Source of the DNA: Candidatus Dojkabacteria bacterium
GTDB lineage: Bacteria; Patescibacteria; Dojkabacteria; B142; JAFGFJ01
Length of the DNA: 64,000 nt
Direction: 5' to 3'
Assembly: GCA_016931155.1 (NCBI GenBank)
Contig: JAFGFJ010000005.1
Span: 1-64,000, forward strand
Part shown: piece by piece, positions 15,680 through 25,083 of the stretch
Position numbering within the stretch: the stretch's first letter is position 1
Layout: every line of letters begins with the position of its first letter
Program-made: the position numbers and the translations under genes
Notes under the pieces: generated by a model
What the model was told of the DNA's origin: nothing
Seen by the model: only the letters and a program-made list of their open reading frames with translations
Databases searched by the model: none

Positions 15680-17137
15680 TTACTCTCTCCAAGGCGCTTC
15701 TGATACTACCATTAAGTGCTCGCTACTGTCAACGGCGCTTGTGCTTGTAGCTATGCTCTGAACAATCCCAAGAGCGATCAGATTAACAAGCACAGAACTT
15801 CCTCCGTAACTTACGAGAGGTAGAGGAATGCCAGTGACGGGAAGTTTTCCGAGATTCATTCCAATATTTATAAAAATGTGCAGTATCAGCATTGTAGCTA
15901 CTCCGATACAAGCAGTTGTTCCAAAACTGTCCTTTGTGTGTGTAGCAACCCACAAAACTCTTGAAACCAAAATTGCAAACAACAGAAGTACAAAAGAACA
16001 GCCAACAAGTCCGAACTGCTCGCCAAGGGCAGCAAATATGAAATCTGTATGTGCAAAAGGTAGGAATCTCAATCTACTCTGTGTACCCTGTAAGAAACCC
16101 CTACCCCAAAGTCTGCCGGAGCCAATTGCAATCTTAGACTGGTTTACCTGCCAACCCGAACCTTGCACATCTTTTTCAGGATTAAAAAATGTCTCGATCC
16201 TCTGTCTCTGGTATTCGGTTAGAACTTTGTTATTAAATTCATTTACAGCAGGAACAACAAGTAATGAAATAGTCAGGCACAAAGGGACTAAAAAAATCTT
16301 GAGTCGGGTAAAGGATAAAAGGAAAGCTACAGAAAGCAAAGATATTATAATGATGCCAAGGTCATATCCGTTTACAATCAAATTGATGCCAATTGTCTGA
16401 TATAGTTCCTGGAAAGTGAAAAGTTTCCAAATAGCTGTAGTAGAAAGCAATGTAATTATCAGGAAAGCAAAAATTTTGGATTGTCCTGGAATAACGGCGA
16501 AAATAAGTGATATCCATATTAAAAAGACAATCACTGAACTTCCAAATGCCGGTTGTATAAAAATCAGATAGATTATTGGTATGGTAAGAACAAGACTTAT
16601 CAGTATTTTTCCGGCTATCCCGTCTTTGTTGAGTTCTTTAAAAAAATTACTAATGTTAAGTTTTGTCTTCTTTATGTAGATTCCTTTTGTTTTTGATTTT
16701 TTTTCTGTATCCCATTTTATTACTCCGCCAATTTTTTGTTTATCTGAACCTATGAAAATACCTGCCGTCAGGATTATTATCACGAGTTTTGAAAATTCGG
16801 ATGGTTGAATATTTATAAAGCCAATATTTATCCAGCGCCTGGCATTGTTTACCGGATCAGTGAATAGTACAAATATAAGAAGAGCAATAATTAAGATGTA
16901 CAATAATAATTGAACCTTTCTGATTTTCAGCCATGAAAAGTCAAAAGATACGAGTAGAAAGTATATTCCAAGTCCAAGAATAATAAAGGCAAGTTGTTTT
17001 GTAAGAGAACCTGCTCCTTCCGGGATAGTCTTCGCATTGAATGTGGTCGAATAAATCAGGATAGTTCCAATTAAGAGAAGAAGCAGTGTTACGGCTGTCA
17101 TGAGCCAATCCTGATTTTTAAACCTTAAAAAGTTCAT
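15680..17137 (-). CDS. rodA: RodA-type SEDS peptidoglycan polymerase
   Basis: This 485-residue integral membrane protein has about ten TM helices. Family signatures are present: INIQPSEFSKL near 110, the long extracellular segment WQVNQSKIAIGSGRLWGRGFLQGTQSRLRFLPFAHTDFIFAALGEQFG, and PLPLVSYGGSSVLVNL at the C-terminus. SEDS proteins polymerise glycan strands from lipid II with a class B PBP. GTQSRLRFLPxxxTDF is typical of RodA/MrdB. A Lys-rich cytoplasmic insert of about 50 residues lies between the fourth and fifth helices, making the protein about 100 residues longer than usual. No PBP is adjacent. It lies 19 bases downstream of the exchanger gene. Confidence 0.93.
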   Translation of the reverse strand: MNFLRFKNQDWLMTAVTLLLLLIGTILIYSTTFNAKTIPEGAGSLTKQLAFIILGLGIYFLLVSFDFSWLKIRKVQLLLYILIIALLIFVLFTDPVNNARRWINIGFINIQPSEFSKLVIIILTAGIFIGSDKQKIGGVIKWDTEKKSKTKGIYIKKTKLNISNFFKELNKDGIAGKILISLVLTIPIIYLIFIQPAFGSSVIVFLIWISLIFAVIPGQSKIFAFLIITLLSTTAIWKLFTFQELYQTIGINLIVNGYDLGIIIISLLSVAFLLSFTRLKIFLVPLCLTISLLVVPAVNEFNNKVLTEYQRQRIETFFNPEKDVQGSGWQVNQSKIAIGSGRLWGRGFLQGTQSRLRFLPFAHTDFIFAALGEQFGLVGCSFVLLLFAILVSRVLWVATHTKDSFGTTACIGVATMLILHIFINIGMNLGKLPVTGIPLPLVSYGGSSVLVNLIALGIVQSIATSTSAVDSSEHLMVVSEAPWRE

Positions 17138-17155
17138 TACATTTCTTTGAAAAAT

Positions 17156-18106
17156 TTATGAAGCAAATGATTGTAAATAGTATTCGGAAATAAGGTAAGT
17201 GAAGTATATCACCAAGAGAACTACGCCTTCCAGCCTGGAGAGTTCTTTTTTACTATGCATGAAGATGTTAAAAAGAACGAGGATTATGAGAAGGAACAAA
17301 AAGCTTAGTCTTATATCATAAATAGCTTCCAGGTACATGGGTCTAATTATTGCTGCAACACCAATGACAAGGGCTGCATTCGTTACTACTCCTCCCATCA
17401 AGTCCCCCACTGCTATCTGCTTGTGGTTTTTGCTAATTGCAGCAAGATTGAAAAACAATTCAGGAAAGGAAGTCCCGCTAGATATTAGTATGAGACCAAC
17501 AAAGATAAGTGAAATGTCTAGGGTATCAGCGAAAACAATAGCTGAATCCACCAGTGTGTAAGCTCCAATTATTAGTAGAGCTATGCATAATGCAGAAATT
17601 AGCATTTGGAGAACAAAATGTCCTGTTGTTTTGTGTTCGTTCTTATATTTAAATTGCTTGTTTTGTTTTATAACTGTGAATACATGCCAACCATAGATGA
17701 CTAAAAGGATTATTCCATCTGCTCTTGAAATGCTTCCATCAGCACTAAGGAGCAAAAGCAATACTGTGATTATTGTCATATAAGTAACGTCGCTTCTTTT
17801 GAGAATATTACTTACCGGGATTCCTTTGGAAAGAATAGCAGTTATTCCCATAACGAAACTCAGGTTTACAATATTTGATCCAATTACTACCGTGTATGCC
17901 AGGCTTGACACTCCCTCAATTGCAGAAGTGATTCCGACAAACAGTTCTGGAAGGGATGTCGCCAGTGCCAGAAGTAAGAAGCTAACTGCAAATTCGCTGA
18001 TTTTTAGATATTTACTTACCTTTACAAGCGATCTCACCAGGAGATTTGCCGCAACAACAAGCACCAGACAACTCAATATAATTTTAGCGATTACAAGTGA
18101 AATCAT
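17156..18106 (-). CDS. CaCA-family cation/calcium antiporter (YrbG-like)
   Basis: This is a 316-residue inner-membrane protein of ten predicted TM helices in two homologous halves. The alpha-1 repeat has LALATSLPELFVG and IGSNIVNLS. The alpha-2 repeat has ISSGTSFPELFFN and VGDLMGGVVTNAAL. These paired motifs coordinate sodium and calcium in the NCX superfamily. Gly-Asp-Leu-Met-Gly in the second half replaces the usual GSN, so the ion preference may differ (potassium or proton coupling cannot be excluded). It starts an apparent transcription unit that continues into rodA. Confidence 0.92.
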   Translation of the reverse strand: MISLVIAKIILSCLVLVVAANLLVRSLVKVSKYLKISEFAVSFLLLALATSLPELFVGITSAIEGVSSLAYTVVIGSNIVNLSFVMGITAILSKGIPVSNILKRSDVTYMTIITVLLLLLSADGSISRADGIILLVIYGWHVFTVIKQNKQFKYKNEHKTTGHFVLQMLISALCIALLIIGAYTLVDSAIVFADTLDISLIFVGLILISSGTSFPELFFNLAAISKNHKQIAVGDLMGGVVTNAALVIGVAAIIRPMYLEAIYDIRLSFLFLLIILVLFNIFMHSKKELSRLEGVVLLVIYFTYLISEYYLQSFAS

Positions 18107-18215
18107 GTCATCATAATTTAGCGTAAAAGAATACTTACGGCAAACGGTTTCCTTTGTTTGTATCCGTTATTCCCTATTTGTCTTGGTCAGTGAACATACT
18201 CAAAGCCAGAAAGTC

Positions 18216-19373
18216 TTAGAAAAACTTGCTGATGAAGTTCAGCCATAAAGTAATAGTAAGAAATAATAAAGCTCCTATGCTCACTATAGACATAAGCCCG
18301 AAGCCAAGAAGAAAGATTAATCTGTTTTTATTATTGCCTACTCTTTCCCCTCTCAGAAAATTCAAAAGGGTTTTTATACTCCTTGACTTGAGTTTAGGCT
18401 CGTCCAGCAGGTCAATCAAAATATAATAACCGTCAAATTCAACAAATGGAATTAGATTAATTGCAAAAGAAAAAAAGTTGACTGTTAACATCTGAAAAAG
18501 TAAGTACTGAAGCGATATGTCTCTGACAAAAACCGATATCATTGCACAAATACCTCCAACAAATAAATTAGAAACAATACCTGCAGATGAAATTGCTATT
18601 CGTTGTTTCTTTGGCAGTGACCATGCATTAGTTGTATCGGCGTAAAACACCGGGTAACCCAAAAAGAATAATACTCCGACTGAACGAATTGGGAGGTTGT
18701 ATTTCTTTGCGGTCAAAGCATGAGCTGATTCATGGATGAATATTGAGATCATATTAATGATAAGTACTGTTAAAAAATTGTTGAGTAACGTATCCCCTGG
18801 ATTGATGAATGTAATTTTGCAATTAGTTGAGCATAAAAATAATCCTGAAATAGCTATAGCAGCAACGGAGAGAAAAATTTGCCTATTAAAAATAAATTTT
18901 CTCAGTATTTTGTATAAGAAGGAATAAAATTTGTCGGCAGAGCCGAAATCAAGTTTGAATATAAGAACTCTAAATAATTTTCTAACGAATCCGGTTAATC
19001 TTTGGTCTGTTTTTTTTGTTCTTTTTTCTATCAAATTATAAATATCTTTTTCTACTGGCTCTATTAGTCCAATCGTAAGCCAATGTTTAATTAGCTTATC
19101 TATGTAGTCTGTGCCCAGTTTACTAAAGGTCTGGAAATATAGACTGTTGAGTTCTTTAATATCGATTCCAGCAGTAATAGACTCAAAAACAAAGGCTTCA
19201 TGACTCTCAAGCAGTATGCTGTCTTCATTTTTTCTCAAAACAATAAGTGGGAATTTTTTTTCACCCGATTCTTTGGTCTCAGACTGGTTAATTATTAGCT
19301 CTACTTCACCAGCTAACCTGTATTTTTTCTGGATGTTTTCCAGATGTGATTCTATTATGTCTCGTGAGCTCAT
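18216..19373 (-). CDS. M50-family membrane zinc metalloprotease with PqqD-like N-terminal domain
   Basis: This 385-residue protein has an N-terminal soluble region (about 20-110), VLRKNEDSILLESHEAFVFE...IKELNSLYF..., ending WLTIGLIEP, which resembles the PqqD peptide-recognition winged helix. About six TM helices follow. HESAH (H214, H218) lies in one of them. NLIPFVEFDGYY supplies D314 as third zinc ligand. This layout matches the peptide zinc metalloproteases found near RiPP and secretion clusters rather than RseP (no PDZ domain seen). It is cotranscribed with a Cys-rich small protein one base upstream. The catalytic motif is seen; the substrate is unknown. Confidence 0.87.
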   Translation of the reverse strand: MSSRDIIESHLENIQKKYRLAGEVELIINQSETKESGEKKFPLIVLRKNEDSILLESHEAFVFESITAGIDIKELNSLYFQTFSKLGTDYIDKLIKHWLTIGLIEPVEKDIYNLIEKRTKKTDQRLTGFVRKLFRVLIFKLDFGSADKFYSFLYKILRKFIFNRQIFLSVAAIAISGLFLCSTNCKITFINPGDTLLNNFLTVLIINMISIFIHESAHALTAKKYNLPIRSVGVLFFLGYPVFYADTTNAWSLPKKQRIAISSAGIVSNLFVGGICAMISVFVRDISLQYLLFQMLTVNFFSFAINLIPFVEFDGYYILIDLLDEPKLKSRSIKTLLNFLRGERVGNNKNRLIFLLGFGLMSIVSIGALLFLTITLWLNFISKFF

Positions 19374-19374
19374 A

Positions 19375-19587
19375 CTACTCCAGTTCGGGGATGGTTATTG
19401 GTTTTGGTGTGGGATGGCATTTGCCACACCAGGAAGCGTCTTCAACTATCATAGCTTTTGGAAAGTCATTGTCCTCATCGTAAGTACTAAGTATGTAGGG
19501 CTTGAAATGCCTGTGATTTTCGCAGATAATCCTTCCACAAAACTTACAAATGAAGGATGCTTCTCTTTCGCACAGACTGCACTTCAT
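19375..19587 (-). CDS. Small cysteine-rich (zinc-finger-like) protein
   Basis: This 70-residue protein has CxxC at 3-6, a second cluster FICKFCGRIICENHRHF and a third WCGKCHP. Cys/His spacing suggests two zinc sites of the B-box/AN1 kind. There is no signal peptide. Its stop is one base from the start of the M50 protease gene, so the two are translated together. It could be a substrate-binding or regulatory partner of the protease. I do not recognise a named family. Confidence 0.75.
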   Translation of the reverse strand: MKCSLCEREASFICKFCGRIICENHRHFKPYILSTYDEDNDFPKAMIVEDASWCGKCHPTPKPITIPELE

Positions 19588-19595
19588 ATTGATCT

Positions 19596-19615
19596 ATTAT
19601 ATCAAATAGTATAAT
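19596..19615. promoter_or_regulatory. Overlapping divergent -10 elements
   Basis: A minus-strand TATAAT (19596-19601) faces the Cys-rich/M50 unit and a plus-strand TATAAT (19610-19615) faces the 1237-residue cyclase-like protein. They lie only 8 bases apart in the 79-base divergent spacer. The -35 elements are weak for both. Such an arrangement would couple expression of the two transcripts. Confidence 0.45.
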
Positions 19616-19666
19616 GTGTTCACGTTCCAATCATAAGGACTAATTTAGTTACCGTCAAGTAATAGT

Positions 19667-22600
19667 ATGACAATATCTCATGATGAATTTAAAACAGGAA
19701 TAAATGAAAGCAGAAATACAGAATATGGAGACGATTCTGTCGAAATAAGTGGGAAAAATCTGCAAGGCTGGAGTATTGAAGCACTTAATGAAGCTATTGG
19801 CTGGAGAAGAAGATATGAGTCATTTATTTTTACTGGATTGAGTGAGCCCATTATCAATAGACTGAGGAATTTTACTTCAGCAGAAGCAGCAGTGTCTGAA
19901 GGTGCGTGTGTGATAGCTACAGATATTAAGGGGTCTACAAGGCTTGATCCAGAGGGAATAGTTGAAATACTTAGATTAATACCGGAAGTAATAATCACTA
20001 ATGCAATATATTTTGAATCTTTCTTTCGTAGAAACGATTATGGAAATGATTCAGACACTATATCCAGAACGTCCAAAGGAATTTGTCCAATAAAGATTGC
20101 AGGCGATGGTGTAGAAATGATGGGAGTATTTGAAGATCCATATCTAAGAACGGCGTCTATGCTTTTGACTGCACTGTCGCTTCTCAAAAAATCGGACGAA
20201 AAACTGCGAGTTGGTGTCTTTGATAAGCCTACTGCGGAATCTGATCCAGCTATTATGTGGAAGACTTATGTAGCATTAAACGATATTGACAATATACTGG
20301 GGGAAACAGTTATGCCGATGGAATCTGAAGCTATGCAAGTTAGAAAGTGGAGTTGCGATGATGATATCGATTGTGGATTAAAAATCCGGATTACCAGGCA
20401 GACTGCAGAGTTATTTGCAAAAACATGTAGTAATTTGACAATAATAAGGGAGAGTATTGGAGGAAAGACACTATATCGGGCTGATTTGTCGAATTATGAG
20501 AATATAACAGTACATAGGTCAGATGGTACAGATCCAATTAATTTGGGAACGATGCTCGATAATTCAGAGCAAGTTTTCGATCTGTTTAAAGTGCAAGTGG
20601 AGTCTTTAATTCATAAATATGACGGGGCAAATGTTACAGAAGTGGTTTCCTGCGTACCCGACAGCACGTTTATTTTTTTAAATCCTGTTAATTGTTCCAC
20701 ATCAGATCAATATGATGAATTCTTTGGAGCCTGTGCAGAAATATCACAAAAAATTTTCTGTCTTGATCCTGGTAGACAGGAGATTCCTGATGTAAATGAT
20801 AAGGGTTTTATTGTAATTACGACTACTACTGAAGATTTAAAGAAGGTAATAGAAGTTTCTACAACTTCTCCTGATTTGGTTTTCCCTGTGATTACTACGG
20901 GTAGTGCGAAAACTGTCTTTGTTCCTGGTCTTGGAAGAATAATGCTGAGTAAATTTGGTTCCGGTGTTGCGAAACAGTCCAATTTAAAGGCAGGAGGATA
21001 TACTCCGAGAAAAGGAGAGATAGCTCGCTTTTATGGTGGACTGGGTATAGTACTTCCTGCCGGCATTGTTTGCAGTGCTGGTTACGACTACGATAGGGAT
21101 CTTGCTTCTTACGAAATAAAAGGCATTGAAGATGGGATTTATACAGGGGAATATGAAACAGATAAAAATACATTTATTGAAAGGAATTTGGGTCTTCAAC
21201 CTGTACTTCTATTATACCGGGAGTTTCAATCAGAATTTAACAGATACTTGGAGAGAGGTGACTTTTATACCCTTGAATTCAGGCTTAGGCAACTAAAGGA
21301 GGTAGATCCACGTTTTGTTACGAGCAAGGGTCAAACACAACATCGAATAAGTTCTGAGACTATAAAGGCTCAAAAAGAATATATGGGTAACTTTTCAGAG
21401 GAACAAAAGACTATATTTGATTTGATTAATCTGGTTCAGAGTATTTCTGAAGATGACTTGCTTTCTCTTGGTGAATCTATTGGGTATCGAAAAGATATGA
21501 TTATGACTCTGATTCAAAATTTGGAGTACCACGCTTTTATTAAGAGAGTGCAATCTCAGGAAAGCGACACAAGGAGTCAGGAATTAATACAAACCAACAG
21601 GCTATATGTTGAAAACATTGAATGTGAATCGTTGGAAGGTCTTGTTGAAAAATTGGGTGCAAAAGATTCAATTTGTGCAAATGCTTTAGTAAGGAGACTT
21701 ATATATCTTGCTGACACGGTGAGTAATCCGTACAGTAGAGCCTGCATAGAATTGGTTGTTTCCAGATTTCACTTAACCCGGGGTTTTGAATTGAGTGCAG
21801 GAGATTATAAAATGAGAGCAGCCAGCAATCTACTGAAATTTATAGCAGCAAGTTACTCAGTTGGTGTAGGCTACTCTGGTGAAAGAAGTGATAGCAGCCA
21901 GGTATTTCCGGACGTGATCCATAATCTGGATCCGGATATTTTCACCAATACTCAAGATAAACTGAAAGTTATTTTGGCAAGAATTGACTATTTATCACAA
22001 CTGGTGAGCCCATCAAAGGAAGCTGTTGATATGCTGGAGAAATCCAGAGAAGAATTTCTGAACATTCTAAGTAGGGATAAGCAGGATATTCTTGGTAATG
22101 ATGAGGAGGCTGAAGTTTTTGCAGAAATGCTTTCAAGAATTGCTGATGCTGATAGGGATGGTGACAAGAGGATATACTCAGTAGTTTCCGGGATGATAAG
22201 CGAAAAAGATCGGAGAGTTTCTCCAAGACTTAAGGCTACTTTACTATATGGCATATTCGGGGAGGATCATTATCGTATGGAAGGGACTTATGAAGAGATA
22301 AACTTGAAAACAATTGAAAGGGCGAATTATATTATTCGTTTCGGGTCAAAAAGGATAAGAGAATATGCGATGCTATCAATGTATAGTATGGCAGCGAGGG
22401 GTTCTGTTTCCTTTGGTATTTTAAAAGATGGAAGACTGTTCAGTGATGCTCAAATGCAGAATGAGAGTTGGTTTATAGAAGAATGTAGAAATATGTTGTT
22501 GAACAGCCATGAGCAAGGAATTAACAATGCTATTGTAAGAACCAGAGCAATGGTAAATCTGGTTCCATTACTGCTTTTTAATAATCAACAGGAGGCAGCA

Positions 22601-23380
22601 ATAGAGGTGGCAAAGGATTCATATTTTGAGGCACTTCGAACGGGCAGAGAGGATGAGATAGGAGCAGCTTACTCTACATTACTTGCGTTGTATTTAAAAT
22701 TGAATGAAAAGCCGTTTGAATTAACAAAGGAGACTATTTTAGATGCTATTATTTTTGGTCACGATTACCTAACTTCCAGATCTGCTGTTCCACGAATGAC
22801 TTATAACCTTGTCAACCAGGCGAATAATACGGTTATGTTAATGTGCGAAGATGATAAATTATTAAATGGGGGTGGTGATGATTATTATCTCATCAGGTCA
22901 GATCTATTGAGTGTTATTAAAAAACTACTTATTGCAGGTTATGGAAAAAAATGGAAAGCTGAAGCAATTGCAATATTTGTGGAGGACTATCTTTTGCAGA
23001 CTGGGGATTATTGCATGAAAATAATTCAAGAAATGGTTGAAGACATTTTATCAGGATATGAGTGTAACTCAGTCAGGGAGTATCTGAATGAAAGTGGTAT
23101 AGATATAGAAGACATTAAAAAACTATCGGAACAAGTGGGAGAGCCAAAACAAGAAACAGAAGGAAAGACTAAATTAGTTAATGAAATAACTGGGTTGGTA
23201 AAAAAACATGGGTTGGCTCACGGTATCCTGATTGAGAAAATGAAGAAAGAAGTACAGATATTGGACGTCAGAGAACCTGATCAACTCAAGGATTTCCTTG
23301 AAAAATACAGCATACAATTAAACTATCCGCATTCCGCACTTGCGTATCTAAAAGAAGTCCTTATTTCTGAGAATATCTGA
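19667..23380 (+). CDS. Large protein with class III nucleotidyl-cyclase-like N-terminal domain and helical C-terminus
   Basis: This protein has 1237 residues. At about 80-160 there is a cyclase homology core: VIATDIKGSTRLD (D86 as first metal ligand, GST loop) and PIKIAGDGVEMMGVF (D147 as second metal ligand). The later substrate-specifying positions are not clear, so activity is uncertain. A beta-rich stretch follows (about 330-500), then a winged-helix-like segment (about 590-640), then about 550 residues of helical repeats resembling TPR/SEL1 arrays. There is no P-loop or TM segment. The layout recalls cyclase-TPR signalling proteins without the usual AAA module. It is divergent from the M50 unit and converges with the NHLP-like precursor gene. 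Confidence 0.8.
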   Translation: MTISHDEFKTGINESRNTEYGDDSVEISGKNLQGWSIEALNEAIGWRRRYESFIFTGLSEPIINRLRNFTSAEAAVSEGACVIATDIKGSTRLDPEGIVEILRLIPEVIITNAIYFESFFRRNDYGNDSDTISRTSKGICPIKIAGDGVEMMGVFEDPYLRTASMLLTALSLLKKSDEKLRVGVFDKPTAESDPAIMWKTYVALNDIDNILGETVMPMESEAMQVRKWSCDDDIDCGLKIRITRQTAELFAKTCSNLTIIRESIGGKTLYRADLSNYENITVHRSDGTDPINLGTMLDNSEQVFDLFKVQVESLIHKYDGANVTEVVSCVPDSTFIFLNPVNCSTSDQYDEFFGACAEISQKIFCLDPGRQEIPDVNDKGFIVITTTTEDLKKVIEVSTTSPDLVFPVITTGSAKTVFVPGLGRIMLSKFGSGVAKQSNLKAGGYTPRKGEIARFYGGLGIVLPAGIVCSAGYDYDRDLASYEIKGIEDGIYTGEYETDKNTFIERNLGLQPVLLLYREFQSEFNRYLERGDFYTLEFRLRQLKEVDPRFVTSKGQTQHRISSETIKAQKEYMGNFSEEQKTIFDLINLVQSISEDDLLSLGESIGYRKDMIMTLIQNLEYHAFIKRVQSQESDTRSQELIQTNRLYVENIECESLEGLVEKLGAKDSICANALVRRLIYLADTVSNPYSRACIELVVSRFHLTRGFELSAGDYKMRAASNLLKFIAASYSVGVGYSGERSDSSQVFPDVIHNLDPDIFTNTQDKLKVILARIDYLSQLVSPSKEAVDMLEKSREEFLNILSRDKQDILGNDEEAEVFAEMLSRIADADRDGDKRIYSVVSGMISEKDRRVSPRLKATLLYGIFGEDHYRMEGTYEEINLKTIERANYIIRFGSKRIREYAMLSMYSMAARGSVSFGILKDGRLFSDAQMQNESWFIEECRNMLLNSHEQGINNAIVRTRAMVNLVPLLLFNNQQEAAIEVAKDSYFEALRTGREDEIGAAYSTLLALYLKLNEKPFELTKETILDAIIFGHDYLTSRSAVPRMTYNLVNQANNTVMLMCEDDKLLNGGGDDYYLIRSDLLSVIKKLLIAGYGKKWKAEAIAIFVEDYLLQTGDYCMKIIQEMVEDILSGYECNSVREYLNESGIDIEDIKKLSEQVGEPKQETEGKTKLVNEITGLVKKHGLAHGILIEKMKKEVQILDVREPDQLKDFLEKYSIQLNYPHSALAYLKEVLISENI

Positions 23381-23383
23381 TGT

Positions 23384-23411
23384 TTTTCCTGAACCTCAAT
23401 ATTCAGGAAAA
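23384..23411. terminator. Bidirectional terminator between convergent genes
   Basis: TTTTCCTGAA at 23384-23393 pairs perfectly with TTCAGGAAAA at 23402-23411 across an 8-base loop. It begins three bases after the stop of the long protein and includes the last codons of the minus-strand NHLP-like gene. Confidence 0.65.
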
Positions 23412-23621
23412 TCTACTAAAACCCTTGGTAATTCTTTCGTCCAGACTTAATGAAAAAGCATTTAATTTTTCGGAATCGAGTTTGATCAAAGTTTCTTTTT
23501 CTTCTGGAGTGAGGTCGGTGTATTCTACAAGGGCTTCCTCTGCGTTTTCCATAAGTATTTTCCGAAATTCTGCATCCGTTGCAGCTCGCCCAATTACTGC
23601 TTGTACTGTTGATAAAGACAT
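23403..23621 (-). CDS. NHLP-clan (Os1348/Franean1_4349-like) small precursor-type protein
   Basis: This 72-residue protein starts MSLSTVQAVIGRAATDAEFR and continues with a hydrophobic/acidic helix (ILMENAEEALVEYTDLTPEEKETLIKLD), the pattern of nitrile-hydratase-leader-like peptides annotated as possible RiPP precursors. The C-terminal 20 residues (LDERITKGFSRFS end) are Ser/Phe-rich and would be the core, but contain no Cys or Thr cluster. No lanthipeptide or radical SAM enzyme lies nearby. The closest candidate processing protein is the PqqD-M50 protease 4 kb away. Family membership is by pattern and memory; processing is unproven. Confidence 0.75.
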   Translation of the reverse strand: MSLSTVQAVIGRAATDAEFRKILMENAEEALVEYTDLTPEEKETLIKLDSEKLNAFSLSLDERITKGFSRFS

Positions 23622-23765
23622 AGCAAATTAGAGTAAAAAATAAAACGGGTCAAATGATCGTAATCATTCAACCATCACAAGTAAAACACAAATTCTTTAT
23701 AAAAACAACTTTGTAAAGCACTTCACTGTTGGTCTATAATCTTTTGCGTTCATTATTTACTCTTC

Positions 23766-24275
23766 ATGCTTTATACAGTTGTTGATGTTGAGACCACGGG
23801 TCTCAGCCCAAGACAAAACAGGATAATTGAAATAGGAGCTGTTAAGGTTCTTGATGGGAAAGTTCAAAACGAATATTTTCACACTATTGTAAATCCTGGG
23901 GAGGAAGTAAGTTTATTTATTCTCTCACTAACTGAAATTCCAAGAGAAGAAATAATGTCAGCTCCATCAATTGAACATGTAATGCCTGATTTTCTTGAGT
24001 TTCTCGGAAAAGATTCTGTCTTTGTCGGGCACAATGCAAGGTTTGACTATTCTTTTATAAATGAAGAACTCAGGAGGTATTTCTGGAAACCTATAAAAAA
24101 TGAAGTGGTTGACACAATCAGGCTTGCGAAAAGAAGGTTACCTGGTCTTCAAAGCTATAGATTGGAGGCACTGATTAATTATTTCGGATTCAATCATAAA
24201 AAAAATCATCGAGCTCTTGATGATGCAAAAATTACTGCGGAAATACTATTAAAGCTTCTTGATGATAAACATTAA
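23766..24275 (+). CDS. DnaQ-like 3'-5' exonuclease (DEDDh)
   Basis: This 169-residue protein consists of the exonuclease fold only. Exo I is VVDVETTGL (D7, E9), exo II is VGHNARFDYSFIN, and exo III is HRALDDAKITAEIL with the DEDDh histidine and final Asp. It could be the proofreading epsilon subunit for the DnaE polymerase encoded at 50404-53823, or a stand-alone nuclease. Its 3' end overlaps truB by 14 bases, so the two are probably translationally coupled. Confidence 0.9.
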   Translation: MLYTVVDVETTGLSPRQNRIIEIGAVKVLDGKVQNEYFHTIVNPGEEVSLFILSLTEIPREEIMSAPSIEHVMPDFLEFLGKDSVFVGHNARFDYSFINEELRRYFWKPIKNEVVDTIRLAKRRLPGLQSYRLEALINYFGFNHKKNHRALDDAKITAEILLKLLDDKH

Positions 24276-25083
24276 AAGTTTTTTAAATAAAATAGAGATA
24301 GATGAATTTAATCGAGTGAATGTTGTTCTTGCTATCAATAAGAGAAAAGGAATTACTTCCCATGACCTTGTTGACGAGGTACGTCAAAAACTGAATACCA
24401 GGAAAGTTGGACATGCAGGTGCACTCGATCCCTTTGCGACAGGGGTTATGCTGATTCTTGTCGGGAAATTTACCAGACTATCTAACGAACTTGTTTCAAG
24501 TGAGAAAGAGTACAAAGCTAGAATTCTTTTTGGAATTTCTACTAATACACAGGATTCGGAGGGAGAAATTACGCAGAGAAAGGATATTCAAGTTACAGAA
24601 AGAGAAGTAATTAAAGCTCTCAAGTCATTTGAAGGTGGTTACGAGCAATATGTTCCTGTATTCAGTTCTGTAAAGATTGATGGGAATAAGCTTAGAAAAA
24701 TGGCAAGAAGAGCGTTATCTTTCACAATTGAGGAAAATAAAGGGCAAAAAAGTGTGGTTTTCAAAATGGCGGAAGGTGATATAGAAGTAAATCTTCCAAA
24801 GAAGAAAGTGGAAATAAAGAAACTGGAGCTTAAGAGTTTTGGAAAACAGAAATTATCAGGATATGAATTTGCGAAAAATTTGACGGATGAGTATCTATAT
24901 TGTGAGATTAATGCAGCTGTTTCTAAAGGAACATATATGAGGCAGTTTGCTGAAGATTTGGGAGAAAAACTTGAAATTCCCGGAATGCTTCTTGAGCTTG
25001 AAAGAAGAAGGGTTGGAGAAATTGGTCTCTCAGACTGTATAAGTCTGGAAAAGTTAACCTTTGATAAGCCTGATGACAATTGA
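24262..25083 (+). CDS. truB: tRNA pseudouridine-55 synthase
   Basis: This 273-residue enzyme makes pseudouridine 55 in the T loop of tRNAs. The motif I region INKRKGITSHDLV and the catalytic motif VGHAGALDPFATGVM, containing the nucleophilic Asp, are intact. YKARILFGISTNTQDSEG and KGTYMRQFAEDLG correspond to further conserved blocks. No PUA domain is visible after about residue 265. ATG 24262 is preferred to the in-frame TTG at 24259. Its 3' end overlaps the converging lamin-tail gene by 30 bases. Confidence 0.95.
   Translation: MINIKSFLNKIEIDEFNRVNVVLAINKRKGITSHDLVDEVRQKLNTRKVGHAGALDPFATGVMLILVGKFTRLSNELVSSEKEYKARILFGISTNTQDSEGEITQRKDIQVTEREVIKALKSFEGGYEQYVPVFSSVKIDGNKLRKMARRALSFTIEENKGQKSVVFKMAEGDIEVNLPKKKVEIKKLELKSFGKQKLSGYEFAKNLTDEYLYCEINAAVSKGTYMRQFAEDLGEKLEIPGMLLELERRRVGEIGLSDCISLEKLTFDKPDDN

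Noticed and set aside
15828..16400. 190-codon plus-strand frame
   Set aside because: It is antisense to rodA; the translation is typical of a shadow of a membrane protein gene.
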